A program made the position numbers and the translations under genes. 64,000 bases of DNA. It comes from an uncultured Lachnoclostridium sp. Lineage in GTDB: Bacteria; Bacillota; Clostridia; Lachnospirales; Lachnospiraceae. The DNA lies in NCBI GenBank assembly GCA_947369165.1, contig CANBKJ010000005.1, positions 1-64,000 on the forward strand, read 5' to 3'. The notes beneath the pieces are model-generated. The model had not been told where the DNA came from. It did no database searches and saw nothing but the letters and a program-made list of their open reading frames with translations. Shown here one piece after another: positions 45,840-54,739 of the stretch (positions are counted from its first letter, which is position 1; the number at the start of each line of letters is the position of its first letter).

Positions 45840-46583
45840 ATGTCAAAAAATAACAAAATTTATTTTGTAGCGGTTGACAAACAATCAAATATGCAATCAA
45901 ATATTTGGGAACTACTTATTCAAAAAAATGATGAAATCTATTTATTTTCCAGAGTAAACGGGCAGGATTATAAGATATCAATACACAAATCCGGAGAAGT
46001 GCATGCTGCATTAACTTCGGAATTTGCCAAAAATTATAATATAAAAAATCAAGAACGTTATTTTTTACGAAATAATATGATACTTCAAAGCCAAACACTA
46101 ATAGATGCCACAACTGGAAATCCTTTTCAAACAGATGAGAAGTATGAAATTGCACATAGTATAATTTTTAGTAATACAGAGTTGCCTGATATATATAATG
46201 AAGAAAAGTTAAATGGACTCCAATCCGATGTTTATGTACTCGAATTTCCTGATAATAATTCTATTATAGAACTTTGGTTCTGTGTTGCTTGTACATTAGA
46301 AACTGAAATAGAAGAATTTGCAAACATTGATAAAATTTTTTCTTTCAAGCTCCCTAGCAGTGGCAGACACTTTGTTGTACTTGGAAAAACATATGAGTTG
46401 ACACCAGATTTTCTAAAAACTATAAACGCAGCACGAAAAAAAGCAATATCAATGATCAAACCCGAAAATCGACAATTTGCGAAACAAATTACTGTTGGTT
46501 TGAGCAGCCCTGATGAACCTGATGCAACTATTGAACTGCTTTTAAATTCTACAAATGAAAAGAGTGATGTTCAAAATTGTTAA
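45840..46583 (+). CDS. Unrecognised A+T-rich accessory protein
   Basis: The 247-aa soluble product has no membrane helix, signal peptide or motif I recognise. It looks like mixed alpha/beta with a beta-rich N terminus (IYFVAVDKQSNMQSNIWELL, EIYLFSRVNGQDYKISIHKS) and a C-terminal helix and tail. AAGGAGAGGAAA precedes the ATG. It lies 54 bp after the RhuM gene on the same strand and is much richer in A+T than the core genes, so both probably arrived together. It could be a defence-island passenger. Confidence 0.7.
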   Translation: MSKNNKIYFVAVDKQSNMQSNIWELLIQKNDEIYLFSRVNGQDYKISIHKSGEVHAALTSEFAKNYNIKNQERYFLRNNMILQSQTLIDATTGNPFQTDEKYEIAHSIIFSNTELPDIYNEEKLNGLQSDVYVLEFPDNNSIIELWFCVACTLETEIEEFANIDKIFSFKLPSSGRHFVVLGKTYELTPDFLKTINAARKKAISMIKPENRQFAKQITVGLSSPDEPDATIELLLNSTNEKSDVQNC

Positions 46584-46710
46584 GCATGATCCTAAAACAA
46601 TTCATAAAAAACAGTTCCGATTTTCCCACCAAAAATCTCCTATTAGTGAAGAAGCAACGGTCACACGCCTTGCGAGTGCCCTTATGCTGACAAGAAATAA
46701 CTTTCAGGCA

Positions 46711-46769
46711 AAATTTATGCTTTTCAGTATGGGGACTTCTGATGGATATGCTTGTTTTTTCTTTAGACA
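46711..46769 (+). repeat. Second, truncated copy of the 42.3-kb palindromic element
   Basis: These 59 bp match 42334-42392 with four substitutions and keep the GGATATGCTTGTTTTTTC end. The left arm of the stem is missing, so the palindrome is broken. It sits at the edge of the transposase remnant. Confidence 0.75.
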
Positions 46770-46774
46770 ACCTA

Positions 46775-47440
46775 TTTGGGGGCGCAAAATCCCCCTTTTC
46801 CATGTTTGAGGATCCGGTCTGGATAGAACGAATCTGACGTTTCAGGTTTCCCTTCTCACTTTGGATGATGGCATTGGATGCTTCTTTCAGAGCAACAGGA
46901 TTTATGTTCACAGCCGCTGCAGTCTGCACATCCGTAGACTTCCCATGTCTGGGTATATCCGTCCGGCTCCCTGCTTTCTGTCCGGATATGGCGAAGTTCC
47001 CTTCCGTCATGACAGATATAATAATGTTCATCTTCAAAAATACGGGTTGTCATGTTGTAATACCTGCTGATATCTTTCTTCCAGGCACGGGTCTTCCGTT
47101 TTTCGTGATCCTGGAGTTTGATATAACTTGCAATCCCGTTCTGTTTCAGATACAGAAGGTTTTTCTCGCTGCAGTATCCGCTGTCTGCGGTTACTTCTAA
47201 AACCGGGATCAGGGTATTGTAATCGGTACGGTCATTACTCACAAATCCGTGAACGATGAAATAGTTCTCCACTGCGATCTGAACGTTGTAGGCTGGTTTT
47301 AACTGACCGTTCAGCATGTGGTCTTCCTTCATCCGCATAAAAATTGCTCCCAGATCCGTTTTGGAATAACTGTTGCGGTCTTTCCCCATGATCTCAAAGT
47401 ATTCTTTATATCCCATCAGGCATTTCCCGCATTCTTCCTT
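46775..47440 (-). pseudogene. IS1182-type transposase remnant
   Basis: The reading frame from 47440 to about 46880 encodes the core of an IS1182-family transposase: NSYSKTDLGAIFMRMKEDHM, NGQLKPAYNVQIAVENYFIV, VTADSGYCSEKNLLYLKQNG and the cysteine pair region CADCSGCEHKSC. It then shifts frame and continues as QSEKGNLKRQIRSIQT, as in intact copies, before losing the C terminus. The N-terminal third is absent; a repeat module (GCTCCGCAAACGGAGAACTT) abuts the break. It cannot be active. Confidence 0.85.
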
Positions 47441-47510
47441 TTGCTCCGCAAACGGAGAACTTTACTGCCCTTTTCTCCGGGGAATCAGCTTCATACTGGT
47501 ACACCGTGTA

Positions 47511-48794
47511 TCATCCCATCTTATACACTTTCGATTTACTCCAACACCAGTCGTTGTTATCATTCTCATCATTGACATAGAAGTCATCATATAACGCAAA
47601 CTGGATATAGTATTTCTTTCCTTTTTTTGCTTTTATGGTAAACTTCTTTTTGTACCCGTCATAGTACCGTTTTATTTTGCAGTTTTTCATGGCCGGATCT
47701 GTGGAGTAGCGCACACCAATTCCATCCAATATACAGCGTGCCCCGCTGGCATCTGCCGTGATTGTAATACGATCCTTGCTTTTCTTTTTGATTGACACCT
47801 TTAAAAATCTTGGCATGACAACGATCGCTCCCTTATCGTCGCCGCCATGTGGCGCATGGTTACTGCTTACAACCCATGCCGTGGATTTCGCAAATCGTTT
47901 CTCGTTCCAATTCCATCCGAAAAATACATACCCTTTCTTTTTGGCCGTGGGCATGGTCGCAGGAATCCCATATTCATATGTTTTAGGGCGCTTGCCCTGA
48001 CAAGTGACGCCATTCATGTATTTGTACACTATCTTATACTTCTTACCCTTTCCAAACGCCGTTTTCCCTGCTCCTACGACATCTGTCCTCACACCGTCTA
48101 CTTTCCATGTGATCAAGTCTGTCTCGATCCCAAATTCCTTTAAACGAAAATCAAGTGTGGAATGATTTTGAACCTCGCGCAATTTCACTGCATCAATATT
48201 GCTCTTACCTATACTCCTCACCCCTCTTCCGATGACAAGTTTCTTCAAAAACCTTATTTCCAGAGCACTCCCCCAGATTTCCTCCACACTGTCAGGGATT
48301 ATCAGTTCCCGTATGGAATCAGAGCCTTTGAACATAGCCCCACTCATTATTTTCAGGTTTTGAGAAAGACGAACTTTTTCCAAATCATCGCAATTTGCGA
48401 ACGCACTCCCACCGACCGAGACGATCGAATCCGGCATAGACAATTCTGTAATCTTTGATTCACCAAATGCCGCGCTTCCTATATTTGTAAGACTATATGG
48501 CAGGATAACTTCACTTGCACTGCACCCATAAAATGCTCCCGCGGCAATCGAGGTTATCCCCCCCTCCAGGACAACTTTTTTTACATCCTCTTTACTTGCC
48601 CGCTCCAATCGCTCTGAGGTGCCGATCTCCCCTGTCCCCCGTATAACCATTGTCCCATCGTCATACAAAAACCACTGAGCTGTTTCTCCACAGGTTCCTG
48701 TCTCTACCACCTCCGCCGCCCTGACAGGCGACGCGAGAAATAAGGTTAGGCACAAGGAGAACAGAGCTGTTAAGATAATATGTTTCATATGCAT
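47511..48794 (-). CDS. Secreted BspA-like leucine-rich repeat protein
   Basis: The 427-aa protein has a signal peptide (MKHIILTALFSLCLTLFLAS, cleavage near PVRA-AEVV), a short domain with GTCGETAQWFLYDDGTMVIR, and BspA-type LRRs from about residue 70 to 200 (ITSIAAGAFYGCSASEVILP, LTNIGSAAFGESKITELSMP, VGGSAFANCDDLEKVRLSQN). A second region contains GYVFFGWNWNEKRF, like the repeats of Listeria/Bacteroidales surface proteins, and ends with a lysine-rich beta domain. It lies 12 bp downstream of the helveticin-like gene, so it is in the same operon and may have a linked role. The start may be the second ATG (48788). Confidence 0.85.
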   Translation of the reverse strand: MHMKHIILTALFSLCLTLFLASPVRAAEVVETGTCGETAQWFLYDDGTMVIRGTGEIGTSERLERASKEDVKKVVLEGGITSIAAGAFYGCSASEVILPYSLTNIGSAAFGESKITELSMPDSIVSVGGSAFANCDDLEKVRLSQNLKIMSGAMFKGSDSIRELIIPDSVEEIWGSALEIRFLKKLVIGRGVRSIGKSNIDAVKLREVQNHSTLDFRLKEFGIETDLITWKVDGVRTDVVGAGKTAFGKGKKYKIVYKYMNGVTCQGKRPKTYEYGIPATMPTAKKKGYVFFGWNWNEKRFAKSTAWVVSSNHAPHGGDDKGAIVVMPRFLKVSIKKKSKDRITITADASGARCILDGIGVRYSTDPAMKNCKIKRYYDGYKKKFTIKAKKGKKYYIQFALYDDFYVNDENDNNDWCWSKSKVYKMG

Positions 48795-48806
48795 ATAATC
48801 TCGCCT

Positions 48807-49769
48807 CTACTTTCTATCCAGCGACATAATTGACTGCGGGAATTTGCTCCCAGTTCCATCCTGATCCGCAGGTGCTACACAGACATATACCTTCTTCGCA
48901 TCAATTTGTATCCCCTCCAGTTCCATCTTTGTCTTCTTAGAACCTGATACAATCCAAGAGAAGTCTTCCAGATCAAAGAGCTGTTTTTTCACTATTTTTT
49001 TCCCTTTCAACTGGATTCTGGACAGTTGTAATTTTGACCCAGTCTGTCTGCCAGAGCTCATATAAATGTTTGAACTTCCGTATAGATCAATTCCCTGCAT
49101 AGATCGTTTTGCACCTGACGCTTTGGGATAAAAATAATCATCATCCTTTAACGCCTTATAAAAAAGCGGACTGATTATCTCCACGGAGCCAGATTCGCCA
49201 CCATCTTCATATGGTATTTGTGTTTCTATACACCCCTGGTCTTCTTTGCTGCTAGAGAATGCAACCGTCCCCTTTTTCACCAATGCCTCGACAAAATCGG
49301 AGAAATCATACATAGCTATTTGAATAGTCCTATCATTCTTTTTCTTCCAGATAACAAGTTTTTTATTGGAATATAACCCGGCTTCTACCTGACGGATCTC
49401 TCCATAGTTTTTTCCTGTCTTTGTGGCATATGCCAGGTTTTTGATCAGGCCGTACTTATCCGAATCCGTTCCGTAGTTAATGATCTCTCCCGCTTCATAC
49501 TCGATACACGCTATTTCCGTTCCAAAGTTATGATTTATTACATTATTTTTCTTATCTTCATCTGTTAATCCATATGGTTTACACGTCATCAGGAAATATG
49601 TCTTTCCCCCATGTTTGAAACGCTGCAGGGTCTGTCCATGTCCAAAGCCCTTCAGCAGCATTGCATCCTCAAGCTTACCGGTAATCTTATCCTTTCCAGA
49701 CCTCTTAAAGCGTAACAAAAATGTATGTTTACCGTGATGTTGTGTAGCATACACGTAGTTATCTGTCAT
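48807..49769 (-). CDS. Helveticin J-like bacteriocin domain (3' part of a broken gene)
   Basis: The 320-aa frame starts at TDNYVYATQHHGKHTFLLRF and matches helveticin J-type class III bacteriocins: GFGHGQTLQRFKHGGKTYFL, YATKTGKNYGEIRQVEAGLY, MQGIDLYGSSNIYMSSGRQT and MELEGIQIDAKKVYVCVA. It has no signal peptide of its own and no ribosome site before ATG 49769. In the same frame the homology extends upstream (PQKGKAIQNFC), showing that this is the C-terminal domain of a longer protein disrupted at an A7 run. Confidence 0.8.
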   Translation of the reverse strand: MTDNYVYATQHHGKHTFLLRFKRSGKDKITGKLEDAMLLKGFGHGQTLQRFKHGGKTYFLMTCKPYGLTDEDKKNNVINHNFGTEIACIEYEAGEIINYGTDSDKYGLIKNLAYATKTGKNYGEIRQVEAGLYSNKKLVIWKKKNDRTIQIAMYDFSDFVEALVKKGTVAFSSSKEDQGCIETQIPYEDGGESGSVEIISPLFYKALKDDDYFYPKASGAKRSMQGIDLYGSSNIYMSSGRQTGSKLQLSRIQLKGKKIVKKQLFDLEDFSWIVSGSKKTKMELEGIQIDAKKVYVCVAPADQDGTGSKFPQSIMSLDRK

Positions 49770-50013
49770 ACAAAAATTTTGAATTGCCTTTCCCTTCTGT
49801 GGATATAGTTTTTTTCAGTACCTGCATTTTGGTCCGTATTTTCACTTACCTCTTCACTAATTTTCTTTTCCCAATAATCCTTACATTTGTTCTCATCCAG
49901 ATTCAAGTCACATTCCGCCTGGCTCTCCAAAAAGGAAGTATCTCCTTTCTCCAAGTTCAGCAACATCGGCCTATCTTCCCGATATTCGTAGGGGGCGTAC
50001 TCATTTCTGCTTT

Positions 50014-50877
50014 TCAGATACGCTTCGTAATCCGCATCGCACTCAAAGTCCTCCGGACCCAGATCGTCTCACCAAAATATGCTTCCTCCTCTTCCTCGTC
50101 ATCATCTTCTTCCAGTGCCTGATCCCACATTCTTATTCCATAAACAGAATATTCCGATAATTCCAAATCATCCTTACATCTTGCAATAAATCCAAAGCTG
50201 ACCTCGCCACCTGGTGCGATGTTCTGGTTATAGGATTGGTTTTCCAGATAATGATATTCCTCTTCCTGCTCAATGATCTTTGCGTTCCAAATTTCTTGAA
50301 TTTCAATATCTCCGGTAAATTCAAACCGCCAGTCCTCGATTTCCTCATCCGAGTTATTCCGGATAGTAATCTGTCCATTGACCATATCTCCCCATCGACT
50401 GAACTGTGTATAAGAGACCTCACAACTCTCCTCATATTCAGATAAATCGGTCGCATCATAGCACTCTGTGATCTCTGACTTCGCATCACCACAGCATACA
50501 GTCATACCAAACTTAACGGATCTTTTTGCCTCGATATCCTGATTCCAATCTGCATTTTTTATTATATAATGACCGGACTCATGATAAATCACCTCAGCAT
50601 TCCAGATATTTTCAATGTCATCCTCAAAATCGAGGGCAACCATCCAGTTATCCATCTTCTCATCCATTAAATTATACACGGTGACATCTGCATTATAATG
50701 GCTTTCCCACTGACTGGTCACTTCAATTTCAAGTGCTATATTTCCCGTCTCGCCCTCAATGTATTCGGTATTTTCGGCTGCACTGACATATTCCATTCTG
50801 CCAGCAAAACATCCAAATAACATACTAAGCACCAACAACAATGCTGTCATTTTATTTAATTTATCATTTATGCTCAT
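50014..50877 (-). CDS. Signal peptide and two CBM2-like domains (5' part of a broken gene)
   Basis: The frame begins with a signal peptide (NKMTALLLVLSMLFGCFAG, then SAAEN) and two similar modules of about 100 residues with the family-2 cellulose-binding pattern. Module 1 has WMVALDFEDDIENIWNAEVI and NADWNQDIEAKRSVKFGMTV; module 2 has WRFEFTGDIEIQEIWNAKII and QSYNQNIAPGGEVSFGF. An acidic run follows, after which the frame drifts (ETIWVRRTLSAM) because of a frameshift. AAAGGAG precedes ATG 50877. The modules may bind cell-wall polysaccharide of target cells. Confidence 0.78.
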   Translation of the reverse strand: MSINDKLNKMTALLLVLSMLFGCFAGRMEYVSAAENTEYIEGETGNIALEIEVTSQWESHYNADVTVYNLMDEKMDNWMVALDFEDDIENIWNAEVIYHESGHYIIKNADWNQDIEAKRSVKFGMTVCCGDAKSEITECYDATDLSEYEESCEVSYTQFSRWGDMVNGQITIRNNSDEEIEDWRFEFTGDIEIQEIWNAKIIEQEEEYHYLENQSYNQNIAPGGEVSFGFIARCKDDLELSEYSVYGIRMWDQALEEDDDEEEEEAYFGETIWVRRTLSAMRITKRI

Positions 50878-50973
50878 GATTTTTCTCCTTTATTTTTCAT
50901 GTTTATTATCGTTTCTCTCCAATGGATTGTGAGTACACCGCCCAATGGTATCGCAAATACTACTTTTCCTTTA

Positions 50974-51002
50974 ATTGTACATGGTCTGCCATAGACTTTC
51001 AA
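50974..51002 (-). promoter_or_regulatory. SigA-type promoter of the bacteriocin-like gene
   Basis: On the minus strand TTGAAA (50997-51002), a 17-nt spacer and TACAAT (50974-50979) lie about 95 bp before the coding start. A LexA-type palindrome directly abuts the -35 box. Confidence 0.75.
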
Positions 51003-51014
51003 GAACAATTGTTC
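51003..51014 (-). promoter_or_regulatory. LexA/SOS box
   Basis: GAACAATTGTTC is a perfect palindrome matching the Gram-positive LexA consensus (CGAAC-N4-GTTCG) and touches the -35 element of the bacteriocin-like gene, the right place for repression. Confidence 0.75.
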
Positions 51015-51037
51015 GACTCATATCGACAAGATTCGAC
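51013..51037 (-). repeat. Three TCGAC direct repeats at 10-bp period
   Basis: TCGAC occurs at 51013-51017, 51023-51027 and 51033-51037, exactly one helical turn apart and on one face of the DNA. They lie upstream of the -35 box of the bacteriocin-like gene and overlap the LexA box flank. They look like an activator binding array. Confidence 0.6.
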
Positions 51038-51088
51038 AAATCTGGAGAGGAAGCATTCCAATTTAGCGCCACCCATGAACATATTAAA

Positions 51089-51116
51089 AAAAGATGGCTG
51101 CACACAACCATCTTTT
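51089..51116 (-). terminator. Intrinsic terminator after the CDP-glycerol transferase genes
   Basis: AAAAGATGG (51089-51097) pairs with CCATCTTTT (51108-51116); on the minus strand it is followed by a run of T. It ends the wall-polymer operon. Confidence 0.8.
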
Positions 51117-51152
51117 CCCCGTTATATATTATAATATAATTATATACCTTTC

Positions 51153-52334
51153 TTACCCAATCAGCTCCTCAATGAGCTTCACCACCTTTTCCGATGCTCT
51201 TCCATCGTCCCAGATGTTATATTTCTCACGAAATTTCTCGAAGCGTTCTTCGTATTCCTTCGGATCGTAATCCAGGATATTACCTATAAGCTGTTCCGTA
51301 TCCGATGAAATCGGTCCTGGCATCTCGCCCTCATAGTCAAAATAAAATCCTCTCAGATCATTTCTGTATTTCTCCAGATCGTAGGCATAGAAAAACATTG
51401 GCCGCTTCAGGATACTATAATCAAACATGACAGAGGAATAATCCGTGATCAACATATCTGACACAAGAAACAGCTCAGCTATGTCATGGCTCTGGTCAAA
51501 ATGATAAATAAATCCTTTATAGGGAAACCAGTCAATATAATCCATGATCAGATAATGATATTTGACGATCAATATATAGTCCTCATGGAGCCTCTCCATA
51601 AGGAGATCAAAAGAGAGCTTGGGGCTGAACTTATAGCTGGAATTCTCCTCAAATTCATCGTCACGGAAGGTGGGGGCATAGAGAAGGATCTTTTTATCCA
51701 ACGGCAGTCCCAGGCGTCTTTTCAACAGCCAGATATCCTCTTCATTGTTTTTGGAAAGCAGCAGGTCATTTCTCGGATACCCGATTTCTAACATCTCTTT
51801 ATCAAAGGCAAAGGCGCGTCGGAAGGTCACCGTGGAAAATGGATTCTGAGAAATGAGATAATCCCAGATCTGAACATTTTTCACAAATCCGTCTTGATAA
51901 GAACCAATGTCTGTCTCATTCATCATGAATACATTATCCATGTCAAGAACCAGCTTCTTTAACGGTGTTCCGTGCCAGGTCTGGATATAAAAACAGTTCT
52001 TTCGCTTTATAAGCCATTCCGGTTGGCGGCAGTCAAACACCCATACCTTCGCTGTCGCCATATAGTAGAGATAGCGCAGCCTTCCATAGCGGAACTGGTA
52101 GCCGTCCCCGGGGATCGGATAGGGAATGCTTTCGTAAAACCAGGTACATTCCCATTTCTCCTGATAACCATTTTCCACCATATATTCAAAGATATGCCTT
52201 GGATTCCCTGAATAACTCTTTCCCAGACTGGAATCAAATACGATCCTTTTTTTGTTTACCGGGAGCACAACACACATGACACGGTATATGACAATCACTA
52301 TTTTTTTTAAGAGAAACCGAATCAAATTTCTCAT
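51153..52334 (-). CDS. CDP-glycerol glycerophosphotransferase family protein
   Basis: The 393-aa protein carries the TagF/TagB-type catalytic domain. Key segments are GKSYSGNPRHIFEYMVENGY, FYIQTWHGTPLKKLVLDMDN, IGYPRNDLLLSK, LYAPTFRDDEFEENSSYKFS and MLITDYSSVMFDYSILKRPM. Such enzymes add glycerol-phosphate or ribitol-phosphate units to wall teichoic acid-like polymers at the cytoplasmic membrane face. It has no GT2 domain, unlike its two upstream neighbours. Its ATG overlaps the preceding stop (ATGA). Confidence 0.92.
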   Translation of the reverse strand: MRNLIRFLLKKIVIVIYRVMCVVLPVNKKRIVFDSSLGKSYSGNPRHIFEYMVENGYQEKWECTWFYESIPYPIPGDGYQFRYGRLRYLYYMATAKVWVFDCRQPEWLIKRKNCFYIQTWHGTPLKKLVLDMDNVFMMNETDIGSYQDGFVKNVQIWDYLISQNPFSTVTFRRAFAFDKEMLEIGYPRNDLLLSKNNEEDIWLLKRRLGLPLDKKILLYAPTFRDDEFEENSSYKFSPKLSFDLLMERLHEDYILIVKYHYLIMDYIDWFPYKGFIYHFDQSHDIAELFLVSDMLITDYSSVMFDYSILKRPMFFYAYDLEKYRNDLRGFYFDYEGEMPGPISSDTEQLIGNILDYDPKEYEERFEKFREKYNIWDDGRASEKVVKLIEELIG

Positions 52335-54709
52335 GTCTGCTCCTTCCCGAACACAATATCAATGGCACGCTGAGAAGCAAAACCGTCATCCACACTGCAG
52401 AATCTCTCATAAAACTGCTCATAGCGCTCCTTGTACTGTTCCGTAACTTTATCGATATTATGAAGTGCCTCCACAAGTTCATCATTTGTCTGAAGGATTG
52501 GTCCTGGAAGTTCTTTGTTCATATCAAAGTACATTCCCCGGATCTCTCCTTTGTAATCCTCATAGTCATAAGCAAAAAACAGCATTGGCCGTCTCAGGTT
52601 AGCAAAGTCAAAAAAGACAGAGGAATAGTCTGTAATACAAATATCCGAAGCCAGATACAACCTGGATACATCATTGTAGGTACTCCCATTATATACAAAA
52701 TCCTCCAGCCCTGTGAGATCAAGGATATCAGCGATATAATAATGGGTCCGCAGAAGCAGCACGCTGTCTTTGCCAAATTCCCGGCGCATCCGTTCCAGAT
52801 CCATAGCCAGGGTAAATTTATATTTTGCCTTGCCGTAAAATTGATTGTCACGCCATGTGGGCGCATACAGGATCACCCGTTTGTCCTCCGGAATGCCAAA
52901 CTCCCGTTTTACTTCCCTGGCGATCTCTCCGGCGCGTTCCGAATAGAGAATATCGTTTCGTGGGTAGCCCACCTCGATGATCTGCTCCCTCGGATAGCAG
53001 AAGGCGCGCTCAAATACATCCGTGGAAAAACGGTTCGCTGAGATCAGATAATTCCATGCCTTGCTCTGACGGTAAAACAATTTCTTATGATCCTGGCTCA
53101 CTGCATGGATATCATCCAGGTCAAAGGCAAGCTTTTTCAGCGGTGTCCCGTGCCAGGTCTCCAGAAATACGACACCCTGCCGTTTTTTAAACCATGCCGG
53201 CTGTCTCGTATTACAGATAAAATATTTGGCGCGGGAGGTATAGTAAACATACCGCAGGGAATGTCTCTTACAGATAGAAGGATGTCCCTTCATCTCCGGG
53301 GCCCTCTTATTCAGGCACCAGATATAACGATATTTATCGCCATAGGTATCATATAAATATTCATACAGATACTTTGGACTATCCGAATAGCTCTTTCCAA
53401 AAAAGCTCTCCACAAATACCCAGTTTTCTTTTGTCGGCATTTTCTTGAAAAAATGTTTATCCAAAAATCTCCAGTATTGAATGGGCTTACCAATCAGCCC
53501 CCTTTTCTTTTTAAAGATATAAGCGAGACGTCCCAAAGGTTTTGCCAGCCGGTATTTACCTCTCACGATAAACTCCAGTTCCCGGCGTCTGAAAAACTTC
53601 AGATCCTTCTTGATACGCTTTAAATCTTCCTTTGGAATCTTCTGAAGATTCTGTGTATACCTGACACTCTTCTTCCCCTTCAGGCTGCCAGGGAATTTAC
53701 CGATGGTATACATACAGAGACAGCGGTACAAAGCATAACGAAGATGTTCATCTGCCTGGGCAAGAATCTCATACGCCTGCTCGTGACTCTCTATGTACTC
53801 ACGAGTTCTGCGTTTTCTCTTCTTCTGGCTCAGTGCAGGCAGATGAATTGGATCATTCCGATGTCTCCACACATAGATACTACTGCCATCCACCCACATC
53901 TCCCCGGCTGCTCCCGCAAGAACCTTCGCCACTACAGGCATATCCGAGTAAAACGTATTGTATTCGTCAAAGGTCAGTCCCAGACTGTCAAAATAATCCC
54001 TTCGGATCAACAAGTGCTGTATCGTAAAACGTTTCTTCAGGATCTGCTCCAGGCCTTCTCCCTCCAGTAGGCAGATTCCCTCGATCTCGGAATCCGGTTT
54101 CGCTTTCTCAAAGTCAAAGCTTACAGGGCGGAACCAGGAACTCCAACGATTGCCAGTGACCACCTTTGCCTTTTTTTCCTCTGCCAGCTTTACCAATTTC
54201 GCCAGTGCGTCTTCCCACAGATAATCGTCAGCATCCAGAAAGTAAATATACTCGCCCTCTGCATACTTCAATCCAATATTTCTTGCGGCCGCAACGCCAA
54301 AGGGACGCAGTGGGATCTCTAGTTCCCCCTCAAAAGGAGTATCCCCACTCAACGCTTCACTACCGGAATCATCCATATCGTTGTCATCTTCACTGGCTGC
54401 CTGGGATTTATCCTGTTCTTCCTTATAGGTCTCAAATTCTTCCTCTGTCATGCCCAGGGAGATTCTTTTTCTATTCTCAAAAAACTGATGTTTCCTGTCA
54501 AAATACTCTTCCGCATCAATCTCATCTTCCATCACAATATGCTTTACATTTTTCATTGCCAGCACCTGCTCTGGAACCTCATGCCCATCCTTGTCATCTA
54601 CCAGAATAATCTCAAAATCCGACAGCTCCTGATTCTCGATACTTTGAATACATTCCTCCAAATAGGATGGCCCCTTCAGATAAGGGACGATAACACTTAC
54701 CTTTGACAT
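52331..54709 (-). CDS. Bifunctional GT2 glycosyltransferase / CDP-glycerol glycerophosphotransferase
   Basis: The 792-aa protein has an N-terminal GT2 domain (KVSVIVPYLKGPSYLEECIQ, AAARNIGLKYAEGEYIYFLD and DADDYLWEDALA) and a C-terminal TagF-like domain from about residue 430 (ESFFGKSYSDSPKYLYEYLY, ETWHGTPLKKLAFDLDD, ITDYSSVFFDFANLRRPMLF). An acidic insert of about 65 residues (rich in Asp, Glu, Ser) splits the GT2 fold after the third strand. ATG 54709 follows GGAGG by 5 nt. It should both attach a sugar and add polyol phosphate to one surface polymer. Confidence 0.92.
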   Translation of the reverse strand: MSKVSVIVPYLKGPSYLEECIQSIENQELSDFEIILVDDKDGHEVPEQVLAMKNVKHIVMEDEIDAEEYFDRKHQFFENRKRISLGMTEEEFETYKEEQDKSQAASEDDNDMDDSGSEALSGDTPFEGELEIPLRPFGVAAARNIGLKYAEGEYIYFLDADDYLWEDALAKLVKLAEEKKAKVVTGNRWSSWFRPVSFDFEKAKPDSEIEGICLLEGEGLEQILKKRFTIQHLLIRRDYFDSLGLTFDEYNTFYSDMPVVAKVLAGAAGEMWVDGSSIYVWRHRNDPIHLPALSQKKRKRRTREYIESHEQAYEILAQADEHLRYALYRCLCMYTIGKFPGSLKGKKSVRYTQNLQKIPKEDLKRIKKDLKFFRRRELEFIVRGKYRLAKPLGRLAYIFKKKRGLIGKPIQYWRFLDKHFFKKMPTKENWVFVESFFGKSYSDSPKYLYEYLYDTYGDKYRYIWCLNKRAPEMKGHPSICKRHSLRYVYYTSRAKYFICNTRQPAWFKKRQGVVFLETWHGTPLKKLAFDLDDIHAVSQDHKKLFYRQSKAWNYLISANRFSTDVFERAFCYPREQIIEVGYPRNDILYSERAGEIAREVKREFGIPEDKRVILYAPTWRDNQFYGKAKYKFTLAMDLERMRREFGKDSVLLLRTHYYIADILDLTGLEDFVYNGSTYNDVSRLYLASDICITDYSSVFFDFANLRRPMLFFAYDYEDYKGEIRGMYFDMNKELPGPILQTNDELVEALHNIDKVTEQYKERYEQFYERFCSVDDGFASQRAIDIVFGKEQT

Positions 54710-54739
54710 TTTATCCTCCAAACCTTCCTCTGCAATATT

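Larger units (their letters stand above)
48807..50877 (-). pseudogene. Reconstructed CBM2-CBM2-helveticin J fusion with two frameshifts
   Basis: Three frames join end to end: 50877 to about 50070 (signal peptide and two CBM2-like domains), about 50065 to 49818 (DDLGPEDFECDADYEAYLKS onward, an acidic linker) and about 49815 to 48807 (helveticin domain). One missing base near 50064-50072 and one missing A in the run at 49809-49815 restore a single protein of about 690 residues. The linker has no stop in its frame, and homology to helveticin J starts right at the second break. Either the gene is recently inactivated or these are sequencing errors in low-complexity positions. Confidence 0.7.

Noticed and set aside
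46549..47037. 162-codon minus-strand frame as an independent gene
   Set aside because: Its N-terminal part is out of frame with the transposase core; only a short middle stretch (about 46780-46880) continues the transposase, and the rest is the repeat element and flanking DNA.
49766..49966. 66-codon frame between the CBM and helveticin parts as a separate small gene
   Set aside because: It has no ribosome site and is better explained as the middle segment of the frameshifted fusion gene.
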